A DNA stretch of 7,679 bases from JBQTJJ01 sp052387235 (GTDB lineage Bacteria; Actinomycetota; Acidimicrobiia; Acidimicrobiales; GCA-2861595): the NCBI GenBank assembly GCA_052387235.1, contig JBQTJJ010000173.1:1-7679 (forward strand), in the 5' to 3' direction. The notes under the pieces were generated by a model that had not been told where the DNA came from, did no database searches, and saw only the letters and a list, made by a program, of their open reading frames with translations. A program made the position numbers and the translations under genes. Numbering within the stretch: the first letter of the stretch is position 1; each line of letters opens with the position of its first letter. Positions 1-6,760 of the stretch are shown in pieces.

Positions 1-1090
1 TGGTGGAGAAGCCGTCCATCTGCACCAAAAGCTCGTTGAGGGTCTGCTCGCGCTCGTCGTTGCCCCCGCCCATGCCGGCGCCTCGCTGGCGGCCGGCCGC
101 GTCCAGCTCGTCGATGAAGATGATGGCCGGCGCCGCCGCCCGGGCCTGGCGGAACAGGTCCCGCACCCTGGCCGCTCCCACGCCCACGAGGGACTCCACG
201 AACTCCGAGCCGGAGATGGAGAAGAAGCTGGCATCGGCCTCGCCCGCCACGGCGCGCGCCAGCAGGGTCTTGCCGCACCCGGGGGGGCCCATGAGCAGCA
301 CGCCCTTGGGGGGCAGTGCTCCCATGGCGTCGAAGGCCGACGGATCGGCCAGGTAGTCGCGCACCTCGGCCAGCTCCACCATCGCCTCGCCGGCGTCGGC
401 CACGTTGGCAAAGGTGGTGTTGGGGCCCGAGCCCCGGCGCTGACGCTTGTCGCCCAAGCGCCCGAAAAGCGCGAACTCCCCTGCCACTCCGGAGCCGCCC
501 TTCGACAACGAGAACAACAGGGCGAACAGGTTGGCCAGGATCACCAGGGGCAGAAGGAATTGGGCCACGAAGCGCACCAGGGCCTTGGACGACTGGGAGT
601 CGACCACCACCTTGGCCCCGCCGGCCCCCAGGCGCCCGATGAGGTCCGATGTGGCGCTGTCGGACTTGGGATAGGCGGTCCAGAACCGCTTGGGGGCGGG
701 GGTGTCGCCCTGGAGGGGCACGAGGGTGCCGGTGATGCGGGCGTCCTCGTCGAGCAGGCGGGCGTCGCGCACCTTGGAGGTGACGCCCTCGCAGTAGGCG
801 GCCAGGTCGGCGTCCGGGGCGGGGGCCTCGGGCTGAGCCGGCCCACGAGCACGTGCCGCCGCGGGCGAGGAGCAGGTGGCGGAGCGGGTCAGCGAGTCGA
901 AGCTCACCTCGGTGCCGATCGATGTGGGCCGAAGCACTGCCAAGGCCAGCCCGTAGGCGGCGCACAACCCCACGAGCGACGCCACCAGCACCGCCGCGCC
1001 GCGCCTGGGCCGCCTCCAAGCCTTCTTTCCCGCCTTGGACTGCCTGGCGGCGGTCTTGGCCGCCTGCTTCACCCGATCGGTCGATGTCAT
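1..1090 (-). CDS. ftsH: FtsH-type membrane AAA+ protease, N-terminal 363 residues (3' end beyond window)
   Basis: FtsH enzymes are membrane-anchored, ATP-driven zinc proteases that extract and degrade membrane and short-lived cytosolic proteins. Seen here: a basic N-terminus; TM1 at about residues 31-53; an extracytoplasmic part at about 54-170 with Cys73 and Cys100; TM2 at about 171-195; then the AAA+ domain. The AAA+ domain has Walker A GPPGCGKT (268-275), Walker B IIFIDELD (323-330) and the FtsH signature GGNDEREQTLNELLVQMDGF just before the edge. Walker A lies about 75 residues later than in E. coli FtsH, so the extracytoplasmic part is long. The pore loop reads FVESLVG, with Leu301 where many FtsH proteins have Phe. 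The HEXXH zinc site and the second region of homology would lie past the left edge, so protease activity is inferred from family. The ATG at 1090 overlaps the kelch stop (ATGA) and has GGAG 5 nt upstream. The gene continues the string from the kelch gene, which suggests an accessory FtsH rather than the housekeeping copy. Confidence 0.95.
   Translation of the reverse strand, partial: MTSTDRVKQAAKTAARQSKAGKKAWRRPRRGAAVLVASLVGLCAAYGLALAVLRPTSIGTEVSFDSLTRSATCSSPAAARARGPAQPEAPAPDADLAAYCEGVTSKVRDARLLDEDARITGTLVPLQGDTPAPKRFWTAYPKSDSATSDLIGRLGAGGAKVVVDSQSSKALVRFVAQFLLPLVILANLFALLFSLSKGGSGVAGEFALFGRLGDKRQRRGSGPNTTFANVADAGEAMVELAEVRDYLADPSAFDAMGALPPKGVLLMGPPGCGKTLLARAVAGEADASFFSISGSEFVESLVGVGAARVRDLFRQARAAAPAIIFIDELDAAGRQRGAGMGGGNDEREQTLNELLVQMDGFST
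1087..1090 (-). promoter_or_regulatory. ATGA stop/start overlap between kelch gene and ftsH
   Basis: The kelch stop TGA (1089-1087) and the ftsH ATG (1090-1088) share bases in an ATGA tetranucleotide. A GGAG Shine-Dalgarno core lies at 1096-1099 inside the kelch gene, 5 nt before the ATG. Such overlaps commonly give translational coupling by termination-reinitiation; coupling is inferred, the overlap itself is seen. Confidence 0.85.
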
Positions 1091-2490
1091 CTGTGCTCCA
1101 GGGTCTGGTTTGGAGGTGTTCGGCCCCGCCCGGAAGCCGTTTCGTCGCGATGGCGGCGCCGGCGCACCACCACGATGCCGACGAGGATGATCGGGACCAC
1201 ACCGCCCACCACCACGGCGCCGAGCTTGACCAGGCGCCGCACGAGTCCCTCACGGGCTTGGACCACGAGAGGCGGGGGGCTGTACAGGTGGGCATCTTGG
1301 TCACCCACGACCAGCACCGCACCGCACGCCTCCCCGCAACCGCTGCCCTCGATGACCACGGCCGCGTGGCCGGCGGCCGGCGCCGGCATGGGGGCGGCTG
1401 TGGCCCAGCGCCGGGCGGCGGGATCGTAGAGCTCGGCCGTGGCCGTGGCGGTGGCGATGCGCTCCCCGAAGCCGCCGGTCACCAACACCCGGCCGTCGCG
1501 CAGCACGGTGGTGGCGTGGTCGCTGCGGCGCTGCGCCATGGCGGGGCCTGCGAGCCAGGTGCTTCCGCTCCGGTCGAGGACTTCGACGGACGGCAGCATG
1601 TTCTGGGGGCGGCCCCCGATGTGGAGGCGGGTGCCACCGGCGACGAGCACCGTGCCGTCGCCGACGGCGGTGGCGGTGTGGTCGGCCCGGCCCGTGGCCA
1701 GCAGGCTGGGGACCGGCGTCCAGGTTCCCGTGGCCGGGTCGTACACCGCGCTGTCGCGCAGGCTGGCGTCGTGCGGCGCCCCCTCCCCACCAGCGACCAG
1801 CACCCGGCCGTCGGTGAGCGTGGTGGCGGTGTGGTGGGCCCGGCCCTGGGCCAGCACGCCGGTGGCGGCCCAGGTGCCGGTGGCAGGGTCGAACAGCTCG
1901 GCCTCGGACAGGTAGGGGCCGTGGCCGCCGCCCAGGCCGCCCGCCACCAGCACCTTCCCGCTGGCCAACAGGTTCGCGGTGTGGCCCTGGCGGGCCACGG
2001 CCAGGCTACCGGTCGGGGCCCAGGTGCCGGTGGCAGGGTCGAAGACCTCGGCGGTCGTCAGGGTCTGCGACTCGATGCGCCCGCCGCTCACCAGCACCTT
2101 GCCGTCCGCCAGTCGGACGGCGGCGTGGGCGGCGCGGGGGGAGGCCATCGCACCGGTCGGCGCCCATGCGCCGGTGGCTGGATCGAACACATCGACGGAG
2201 GCCACCTGGGGGTTGCCGCCGCCGATGGCCAGCACCCTTCCGTCGGCAAGAGCGACGGCCGAGCCCTCCGAGCGAACGACCGAGAGACGGCCGGCCGGCC
2301 ACCATCTCCCACCCTCGGGCGGCCCGGCGCCGGCTGATGGAGCGTGAGCGCCGACCAGCCAGCCGGCCACGACGGCCGCCAAAATCACCTTCGCGCCATC
2401 ACGTGCCCGGCTGCGGCGCGCACCCGCGACAAGACGCTGGGCGGGATGAAGGCGACCACGAGCGATCCGGCGCCTGTTCGTCACCGGCAT
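1087..2490 (-). CDS. Secreted, C-terminally membrane-anchored kelch-repeat beta-propeller protein
   Basis: This 467-residue protein has a basic N-terminus and a hydrophobic segment at about 34-47. It ends in an A-x-A-like site (SAGA, cleavage after about residue 55), reading as a signal peptide. Residues about 65-405 hold six clear kelch blades and a weaker seventh. Each blade has DGRVLVAGG-type strands and a FDPATGTW-type turn at roughly 50-residue spacing. The last blade carries a Cys385/Cys389 pair. A hydrophobic segment at about 423-443 is followed by RRRRHR, predicting a type I topology with the propeller outside and a short basic tail inside. Kelch propellers usually mediate protein or glycan binding; galactose-oxidase-like enzymes share the fold, but I see no recognisable copper-site evidence, so no enzymatic role is assigned. 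The ATG at 2490 lies 10 nt after the upstream stop; the ribosome site is weak (GGTGA about 14 nt away), so translation may rely on the upstream gene. It overlaps ftsH by 4 nt. Confidence 0.88.
   Translation of the reverse strand: MPVTNRRRIARGRLHPAQRLVAGARRSRARDGAKVILAAVVAGWLVGAHAPSAGAGPPEGGRWWPAGRLSVVRSEGSAVALADGRVLAIGGGNPQVASVDVFDPATGAWAPTGAMASPRAAHAAVRLADGKVLVSGGRIESQTLTTAEVFDPATGTWAPTGSLAVARQGHTANLLASGKVLVAGGLGGGHGPYLSEAELFDPATGTWAATGVLAQGRAHHTATTLTDGRVLVAGGEGAPHDASLRDSAVYDPATGTWTPVPSLLATGRADHTATAVGDGTVLVAGGTRLHIGGRPQNMLPSVEVLDRSGSTWLAGPAMAQRRSDHATTVLRDGRVLVTGGFGERIATATATAELYDPAARRWATAAPMPAPAAGHAAVVIEGSGCGEACGAVLVVGDQDAHLYSPPPLVVQAREGLVRRLVKLGAVVVGGVVPIILVGIVVVRRRRHRDETASGRGRTPPNQTLEHR
1867..1893. 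repeat. 27-nt exact direct repeat, copy 1, inside kelch gene
   Basis: This 27-nt segment is identical to 2017-2043. The copies are exactly 150 nt (50 codons) apart in the same reading frame and encode the FDPATGTWA turn of adjacent kelch blades. The identity indicates recent blade duplication or conversion within the gene. Confidence 0.85.
2017..2043. repeat. 27-nt exact direct repeat, copy 2, inside kelch gene
   Basis: Second copy of the 27-nt repeat at 1867-1893, one blade away. Shorter, imperfect versions of the same turn sequence recur in the other blades. Confidence 0.85.
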
Positions 2491-2500
2491 ACGGCGCCGA

Positions 2501-3091
2501 TCATTTCACCAACCCGAGGACGTGGGCCCGGGCCACAGCCTGCACCCGACTGTGCACGCCCAGCTTGCAGAACAGACGGCCCTGGAGGCTCTCCACGGTC
2601 TTGGCGGAGATCCCCAAAGACATCGCCGTCTGCTTTGCCGTGTCGCCACGCTCGATGGAGGCCAGGATCTGGCGCTCACGGTCGGTCAGGCGCACGTCGG
2701 CGCTCGAACTCCGGTTCCTGGCGGCGAGGACCAGCGCCCGGGTCTGGTGCGGATCGAGCAATGTCCCTCCGTCCAACAGGACCCGCACGGCGTGGCGGAG
2801 GCGTTCGAGGCCGGCATCGGCGTCGACCACCGCGTCGGCTCCTCGTAGAACAGCCTCGGCCGCTTCCGACGCGCCCAGGGGCCGCCCGCTCACCAAGACG
2901 ATCGGTGTGGCTGCCGCGACGGCGGCCTCCCAGTGGACCGGAGAAGGGTCGACGAGGATGACGAGCGACGGTGACGCGTCGGCACCGGCCTCGGCGCTCT
3001 GGTGGACGACGACGGAGGCGAGTTCACGGGCCAGGCCTTCGGGGCCGAGGACACGGATGGAGCTCTCGACATGGGGTGCGGTGATGCTCAC
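2501..3091 (-). CDS. LuxR-type transcription regulator with degenerate receiver-like N-terminal domain
   Basis: This 196-residue protein has the two-domain size of NarL/FixJ response regulators. Residues about 133-195 are a LuxR/GerE helix-turn-helix: LTDRERQIL start, then GISAKTVES and KLGVHSR in the recognition region. The N-terminal part keeps a receiver-like order: a beta strand ending in VDP with Asp48, a strand VLVSG with Ser68, and a GADAVVDADAG loop at 84-94. The acidic pair near the N-terminus is absent (IRVLGPEG instead), and no Lys sits where the conserved receiver Lys is expected. Phosphorylation by a histidine kinase is therefore doubtful, and no kinase gene is in the window. The start is a GTG with AGAAGG at 3100-3105, 8 nt upstream, the best ribosome site in the window. 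The gene sits 18 nt after the small ORF and 10 nt before the kelch gene, so it probably regulates its own string, possibly through another signal. Confidence 0.88.
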   Translation of the reverse strand: MSITAPHVESSIRVLGPEGLARELASVVVHQSAEAGADASPSLVILVDPSPVHWEAAVAAATPIVLVSGRPLGASEAAEAVLRGADAVVDADAGLERLRHAVRVLLDGGTLLDPHQTRALVLAARNRSSSADVRLTDRERQILASIERGDTAKQTAMSLGISAKTVESLQGRLFCKLGVHSRVQAVARAHVLGLVK

Positions 3092-3099
3092 CGGTGGGA

Positions 3100-3105
3100 C
3101 CTTCT
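3100..3105 (-). promoter_or_regulatory. Shine-Dalgarno site for the receiver-like LuxR gene
   Basis: AGAAGG on the minus strand lies 8 nt before the GTG at 3091. It fixes GTG as the start; no in-frame ATG lies nearby. It occupies the short gap after the stop of the 51-residue ORF. Confidence 0.7.
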
Positions 3106-3109
3106 GTGT

Positions 3110-3265
3110 CTAGACCGGCACATAGTCGTCGAACGGACCGTCCGCAGGGGGTTGGTGGGGCCTGGCGCCGGTTTCATGGCTCGGCGCGACCTCGGGGGCC
3201 TCCCGAGCGTCCATGATCTCTTCGTCCTCGGGTCCTGCCCCCTCACCGGGGATCTGGCGCTTCAT
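3110..3265 (-). CDS. Small acidic, proline-rich ORF of 51 residues, unknown function
   Basis: I do not recognise a family. The ATG at 3265 opens 51 codons ending in TAG at 3112-3110, 18 nt before the next gene. Two in-frame GTG codons at 3283 and 3280 could extend it by up to 6 residues; an in-frame TAG at 3302-3300 lies just before them. The product begins MKRQIPGEG, has an acidic run PEDEE (12-16), many Pro, Glu and Asp residues, and ends PFDDYVPV. It has no hydrophobic segment or Cys and looks disordered. About three quarters of its codons end in G or C, consistent with coding in this genome. The ribosome site is weak (GGTGG about 14 nt before the ATG, or GGGA 8-9 nt before the first GTG). 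It fills most of the gap between the LAL regulator and the receiver-like gene, on the same strand. It could be a small regulator or partner protein, or a chance ORF in spacer DNA. Confidence 0.5.
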   Translation of the reverse strand: MKRQIPGEGAGPEDEEIMDAREAPEVAPSHETGARPHQPPADGPFDDYVPV

Positions 3266-3311
3266 GAGGAGAGGTTCCACCACGGCGGCGTTCCCGGGCT
3301 AGGGCAGATCC

Positions 3312-6287
3312 CTACCCAATATTGCTCGTGCCGGCGGTCGGGCTGGCTGCCGCCTCCCGCGCTGCCACCAGGTCCTTGCGCGATCCCAGACCGAGCTTGC
3401 GCAGTGCTCGCTCGATGTGATGGTCCACGGTGCGAGGCGACAGGAAGAGCCGCTGCGCGATCCTCGTGCTCGGAGCGCCGGTGGCGGCCAGTTCGATGAC
3501 CTCGCTCTCGCGCGGCGAGAGCAAGGCGCCGTAGCTCGGTCGTCCACCCCGGTAGGGATAGGGAAGGCTGATCTGCAGCCGGCGCAGCTCCTTGCGCAAC
3601 CGGGCCTCGTCCCAGTCGGCGCCCAGGTCGCGGAACGCCGCCAGCGCCTCGAGGAGCGCGTTGGCACCCGCCTCCCGATCTGACTCCACCAAGCCGAGAC
3701 CTCGGCTCGCGGCGGCCCAGGCGGCATCGTACGGGCGGCGCAGGCCCGACCACGCCTCCTGGGCTTCCCGAAAGGCCGGCGCGGCGCTCGACCAGCCTTG
3801 GGTGGCCTCGGCGATGATCGCCGAACAATGGACGGACGCGGCGGCGGCGGCCGGGGCGTCGCGGCCCTCGATTCCCTCGTCGAACCGCCGCGCCCACTCC
3901 ATTGCCGCTTCCAGCTCGCCACAAGCGATGAGCGCCTCCGTCGCCACCGGGGCCACCTCGGTCGCCCATGCCCAGATCCCTTTGGCCGCCACGGTCTCCA
4001 ACGCCCGCATCGCCGTGGCGCGAGCGGCGTTGGGTTCGCCGCGCCCGAGCGCGATCCGGCTAAGACCGGCGCAGGCCATCGCCAGGGTGGGGATCGCACC
4101 GCAGCGCGCCGCTCGCTCCGCCGCCACCGCGAGCCGCTCCTCGGCTTCGTCGACCTCCCCGTGGGCCAACCGGCTGACCCCGAGCACGACGGCCGCTTGG
4201 GTGGCCGACGGGACATCAGGCGCCTCCAGCTCGAGGGCGGCCGCGTCCTCGGCCAGTCCCGCCCAGTGGCCGGCGACCCAGCGAAGCAGGAGCCCGGTGG
4301 CCCGCAGCGAGCCACCCAGGCGGTCGTAGCCTGGTGCCTTCGACGCACTCGATCCCTCCTGCACCCACCGCTCGGCTTGCCGGTACCGGCCGAGGTAGGA
4401 GCAGCTGACGGCCAGGTTCGTGCAGGCCCGTACCCACTCGGCCCGGTCCCATTCACTGGCGGCAGGGCCTGGCGGCGACGGCCGGTACCCCGACGCTCTC
4501 GGGTCGCCGACGGCGAGCAGGACCGCGGCCCGGTTGGCGTGGAGGGCCCGGCCCACGTCGTCGCCGGTTTCCTCGATGGCCAGCGAAGCAGCCCGGTCGA
4601 GCCACAGGAGATGCTCGGTCAAGCTGCCCTCAACGACCCATGGCGACGCCAGGGCGCTCATGGCGAGTGCCTGCTGGGCCGGGTCCTTCCGCAGTTCGGG
4701 GACGGCCCGGGTGATGGCGCGCCGGGATGCGGACGCGTCACCCGACTGGTGGAGCAGCGAACCCAGGTTGAACAGGAGCTTGCCCCGCAGCGTCCCCGGC
4801 GACAGCTCCTGCTCGACGACCGTGGCCACGGCCGCGATGGCCTCGACGTGGACGAGCCCCCTGAGCGCAGCCACGCTCAGGTCAAGTGCGAGCTGCGCCC
4901 TCACGGTGCGGGGAAGACCGGGAGCGTCGAGGGCGTCGAGGAGGAACGCGGCGGCCGCGGCGTGGTCGCCGAGGGCGGCGGCATGGCCGGCCGCGGCGCT
5001 GGCGTGGCGAACCCACTTTCGCGGTTGTGCCGCCTCCTTGCTATGCCGAGCCAGCTGAGCGATGGACGCTGGATCCCCTCGCCCCTCGATGGCAGCCGCG
5101 GCCTGGCGGTGGAGGCGGCGGCGGGCCGGCGCCGGAATGGCCCCGTAGACGGCGTCGGTGGCCAGGGCATGGCGGAACCCATAGCGGCCACCGGGCTGCT
5201 CCTGGAGCAATGCCGCCTCCAGCGCCGTCGCCAGGGCCCGGGCCGAGCGGGCCGGCGGCATGCCGGCGACGGCTGCAAGGAGCTGCTCGTCGCCGGCCTG
5301 GCCCAGCACGGCGACCGCCTGGACGATCTCTCGGGGGTCGGTGTCGAGACGCCGGAGCCGTTCGAGGACCGACTCCCGGATGGCGGCGGGAACCTCGAGC
5401 TGGCCGAGGGCCCGCCGCGCCCACCGGCCCTCCCGGCGCACGAGGTCGCGCCGGTCTTGGAGGAGACGCAGGACCTCCTCCACCGCGAACGGGATTCCTG
5501 CGGTGCGCTCGTGAAGGTAGCTGACGAACTCATCGGAGATCTCGTCGCTGCCGAGGATCGACTTGACGAGGACCTTCATCGCCGCTGTGTCCAGTGGGGC
5601 CAGAACGAGATGCCTCTTCGTGACGGCGACGGGTGACCGTGTCAGAAGGGTCGGCAGCGGTGACCCGGTCGGAAGGTCTTCGGCTCGCCAGGTCAGCACC
5701 ATCACCAGCTCGGCAGGAAGTTGAGCGGCCAGGAAGGTTAGGAACTCGGCCGTGGTCTCGTCGGCCCAGTGGAGGTCTTCGATCACCAGCACGGCCGGGC
5801 CCAAGGCCCCGAGCAGCTCCACCGTCGCTCGCCACAGTCGGTGGCGCTCCATGCGCGAGTCACCGACCGGGTCGGGAGGGGGCGGCAGATGGTCTGCCAG
5901 CTCGGGGAGGACCGGCCGCAAGGCGCCGGCCAGGGGGCTCAGCGCCAATCGGCCAGCCCTGGGGCCGACGCCCCGGAGGGCTTCGACGACCGGTCCGAGG
6001 GGGAACGGATCCCGCAACGGGTGGCACTGGCCCATGAGGACATGCCGGCCGCTGGCTGCTCGGGAGGCCAGCAGCTCGGTCACCAACCGGGTCTTTCCGA
6101 CCCCCGCCTCTCCCTCGATGACAGCGATGGCGGGAGGGGTGGCGAGACAGGACTCGAGCGCCGCGAGCTCGTCGTCGCGGGCCACCACCACGGCCGAGGA
6201 GAGGGCGTTGGCACCTCCGCCTCCTGCGGTTGATGCGTTGGCGCTCGCCTGCGTCTGATCCTGGCCTCCACCGCTCGTGGGCGCCAT
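3312..6287 (-). CDS. LAL-family (MalT-like) transcription regulator: AAA/NTPase sensor plus LuxR HTH
   Basis: At 991 residues this has the usual size of large ATP-binding LuxR-type regulators, which couple ATP and ligand binding to transcription activation in the cytoplasm. Domain order: a low-complexity Gly/Ala/Gln/Ser N-terminus (1-30); an NTPase module with Walker A GEAGVGKT (59-66) and Walker B VLVIEDLHWAD (166-176); a winged-helix-like and long Ala-rich helical TPR-like region (about 300-900); and a C-terminal LuxR HTH (about 922-980) beginning LLSPRESEV and containing LSPRTVDHHIERALRKLGL. No frameshift was found. The ATG at 6287 follows a purine-rich GGGAAAGGAG run whose GGAG lies only 3 nt away. 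The stop TAG at 3314-3312 is followed within 28-46 nt by the small ORF and then the rest of the string, making it the probable first gene. It is about 60% identical by eye to the broken copy at 7126-7552. Ligand and targets are unknown. Confidence 0.95.
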   Translation of the reverse strand: MAPTSGGGQDQTQASANASTAGGGGANALSSAVVVARDDELAALESCLATPPAIAVIEGEAGVGKTRLVTELLASRAASGRHVLMGQCHPLRDPFPLGPVVEALRGVGPRAGRLALSPLAGALRPVLPELADHLPPPPDPVGDSRMERHRLWRATVELLGALGPAVLVIEDLHWADETTAEFLTFLAAQLPAELVMVLTWRAEDLPTGSPLPTLLTRSPVAVTKRHLVLAPLDTAAMKVLVKSILGSDEISDEFVSYLHERTAGIPFAVEEVLRLLQDRRDLVRREGRWARRALGQLEVPAAIRESVLERLRRLDTDPREIVQAVAVLGQAGDEQLLAAVAGMPPARSARALATALEAALLQEQPGGRYGFRHALATDAVYGAIPAPARRRLHRQAAAAIEGRGDPASIAQLARHSKEAAQPRKWVRHASAAAGHAAALGDHAAAAAFLLDALDAPGLPRTVRAQLALDLSVAALRGLVHVEAIAAVATVVEQELSPGTLRGKLLFNLGSLLHQSGDASASRRAITRAVPELRKDPAQQALAMSALASPWVVEGSLTEHLLWLDRAASLAIEETGDDVGRALHANRAAVLLAVGDPRASGYRPSPPGPAASEWDRAEWVRACTNLAVSCSYLGRYRQAERWVQEGSSASKAPGYDRLGGSLRATGLLLRWVAGHWAGLAEDAAALELEAPDVPSATQAAVVLGVSRLAHGEVDEAEERLAVAAERAARCGAIPTLAMACAGLSRIALGRGEPNAARATAMRALETVAAKGIWAWATEVAPVATEALIACGELEAAMEWARRFDEGIEGRDAPAAAAASVHCSAIIAEATQGWSSAAPAFREAQEAWSGLRRPYDAAWAAASRGLGLVESDREAGANALLEALAAFRDLGADWDEARLRKELRRLQISLPYPYRGGRPSYGALLSPRESEVIELAATGAPSTRIAQRLFLSPRTVDHHIERALRKLGLGSRKDLVAAREAAASPTAGTSNIG

Positions 6288-6323
6288 TCGCTCCTTTCCC
6301 TTCCCGTAGCGAGATCGAGAGTA

Positions 6324-6369
6324 GCCGCCCGGTAGTTCGGTGATCCGAAGGACGGGAGAGACTGGCGGC
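6324..6369 (-). promoter_or_regulatory. Nested inverted repeat in the leader of the LAL gene
   Basis: In the 89-nt gap between the toxin stop and the LAL ATG, three arm pairs nest around one centre. The outer pair is GCCGCC (6324-6329) with GGCGGC (6364-6369). The middle pair is CCCG (6328-6331) with CGGG (6353-6356), overlapping the outer arm by two bases. The inner pair is TTCGG (6336-6340) with CCGAA (6345-6349), around a 4-nt loop. No T-run follows, so it is a weak intrinsic-terminator candidate. It could be an operator or a 5' leader structure. The promoter of the LAL string should also lie in this gap; I see no convincing -35/-10 pair. Confidence 0.4.
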
Positions 6370-6376
6370 CCGAGGT

Positions 6377-6760
6377 TCAGACCCGTTCGATCCGGAGTCG
6401 GACTTTCGCGGCGTTGGCGATGCGGCGGATGTGTTCCTCGTTGGCCGTCACGACGGCGTCACGGCGGCGGACCGCGCCTTCGACCACGGTGACGTCGACC
6501 ACGTCGTCGTGGGCGGCCTTGCCGGCGAGCACACCCACCTGTCGAGCCTGCTCCTCGCTCATCGGCTCGACGTCGCACAAAGCCAGCAGCCGCGCCAGGC
6601 TCGCCTGTCGGGCACCTCCTCGCCACGCTTCGGCCAGGACCGGGGCGGGCACGACCGGCAGGATCTCCTCGACGAGGAACCCGGCATGGAGCGCCCACAT
6701 GCGCCGGTCGTTCCGTTCGCCGGCGACGAGGGCTCCGGTGTCGTAGGTGACGCCGGGCAT
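6377..6760 (-). CDS. vapC: VapC-like PIN-domain ribonuclease toxin
   Basis: VapC toxins are PIN-domain endoribonucleases that cut tRNA, rRNA or other RNAs and are held inactive by a cognate antitoxin. This 127-residue protein has the usual length. The first acidic site is Asp7 in VTYDTGAL, the second Glu44 in LAEAWRGG, and the third Asp89 in DDVVDVTVVE (Asp85/Asp86 adjacent). The C-terminal motif reads TANEEHIRRIA (105-115), with Asn107/Glu108/Glu109 where many PIN domains have Asp, so the fourth acidic position may be Glu. The ATG at 6760 starts directly after the antitoxin TAG (6763-6761) with no spacer and no clear ribosome site. This suggests translation depends on the antitoxin gene. The stop is TGA at 6377. 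RNA target unknown. Confidence 0.85.
   Translation of the reverse strand: MPGVTYDTGALVAGERNDRRMWALHAGFLVEEILPVVPAPVLAEAWRGGARQASLARLLALCDVEPMSEEQARQVGVLAGKAAHDDVVDVTVVEGAVRRRDAVVTANEEHIRRIANAAKVRLRIERV

Noticed and set aside
3..852. Long plus- and minus-strand open frames across the left end (such as 3-356 plus and 541-852 minus)
   Set aside because: They are out-of-frame shadows of the ftsH reading frame, which carries Walker A, Walker B and the FtsH signature; the shadows are Arg/Pro/Ser-rich without any recognisable motif.
853..2337. 494-residue open frame on the plus strand opposite the kelch gene
   Set aside because: It is antisense to the kelch repeats; its apparent internal repeats (HQHPAV-like) are the mirror of the kelch blades. 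GC-rich DNA keeps the opposite frame open.
3002..3499. 165-residue plus-strand frame crossing the gap between the LAL and receiver-like genes
   Set aside because: It overlaps two convincing minus-strand genes at both ends and has no recognisable content; the 51-residue minus-strand ORF fits the gap better.
3798..5636. 612-residue open frame on the plus strand opposite the LAL gene
   Set aside because: It has no domain or motif and no ribosome site of note; the minus strand carries a full-length family protein here.
6324..6369. Intrinsic terminator for vapBC
   Set aside because: The inverted repeat is not followed by a T-run on the minus strand, so it is kept only as a structured or operator candidate.
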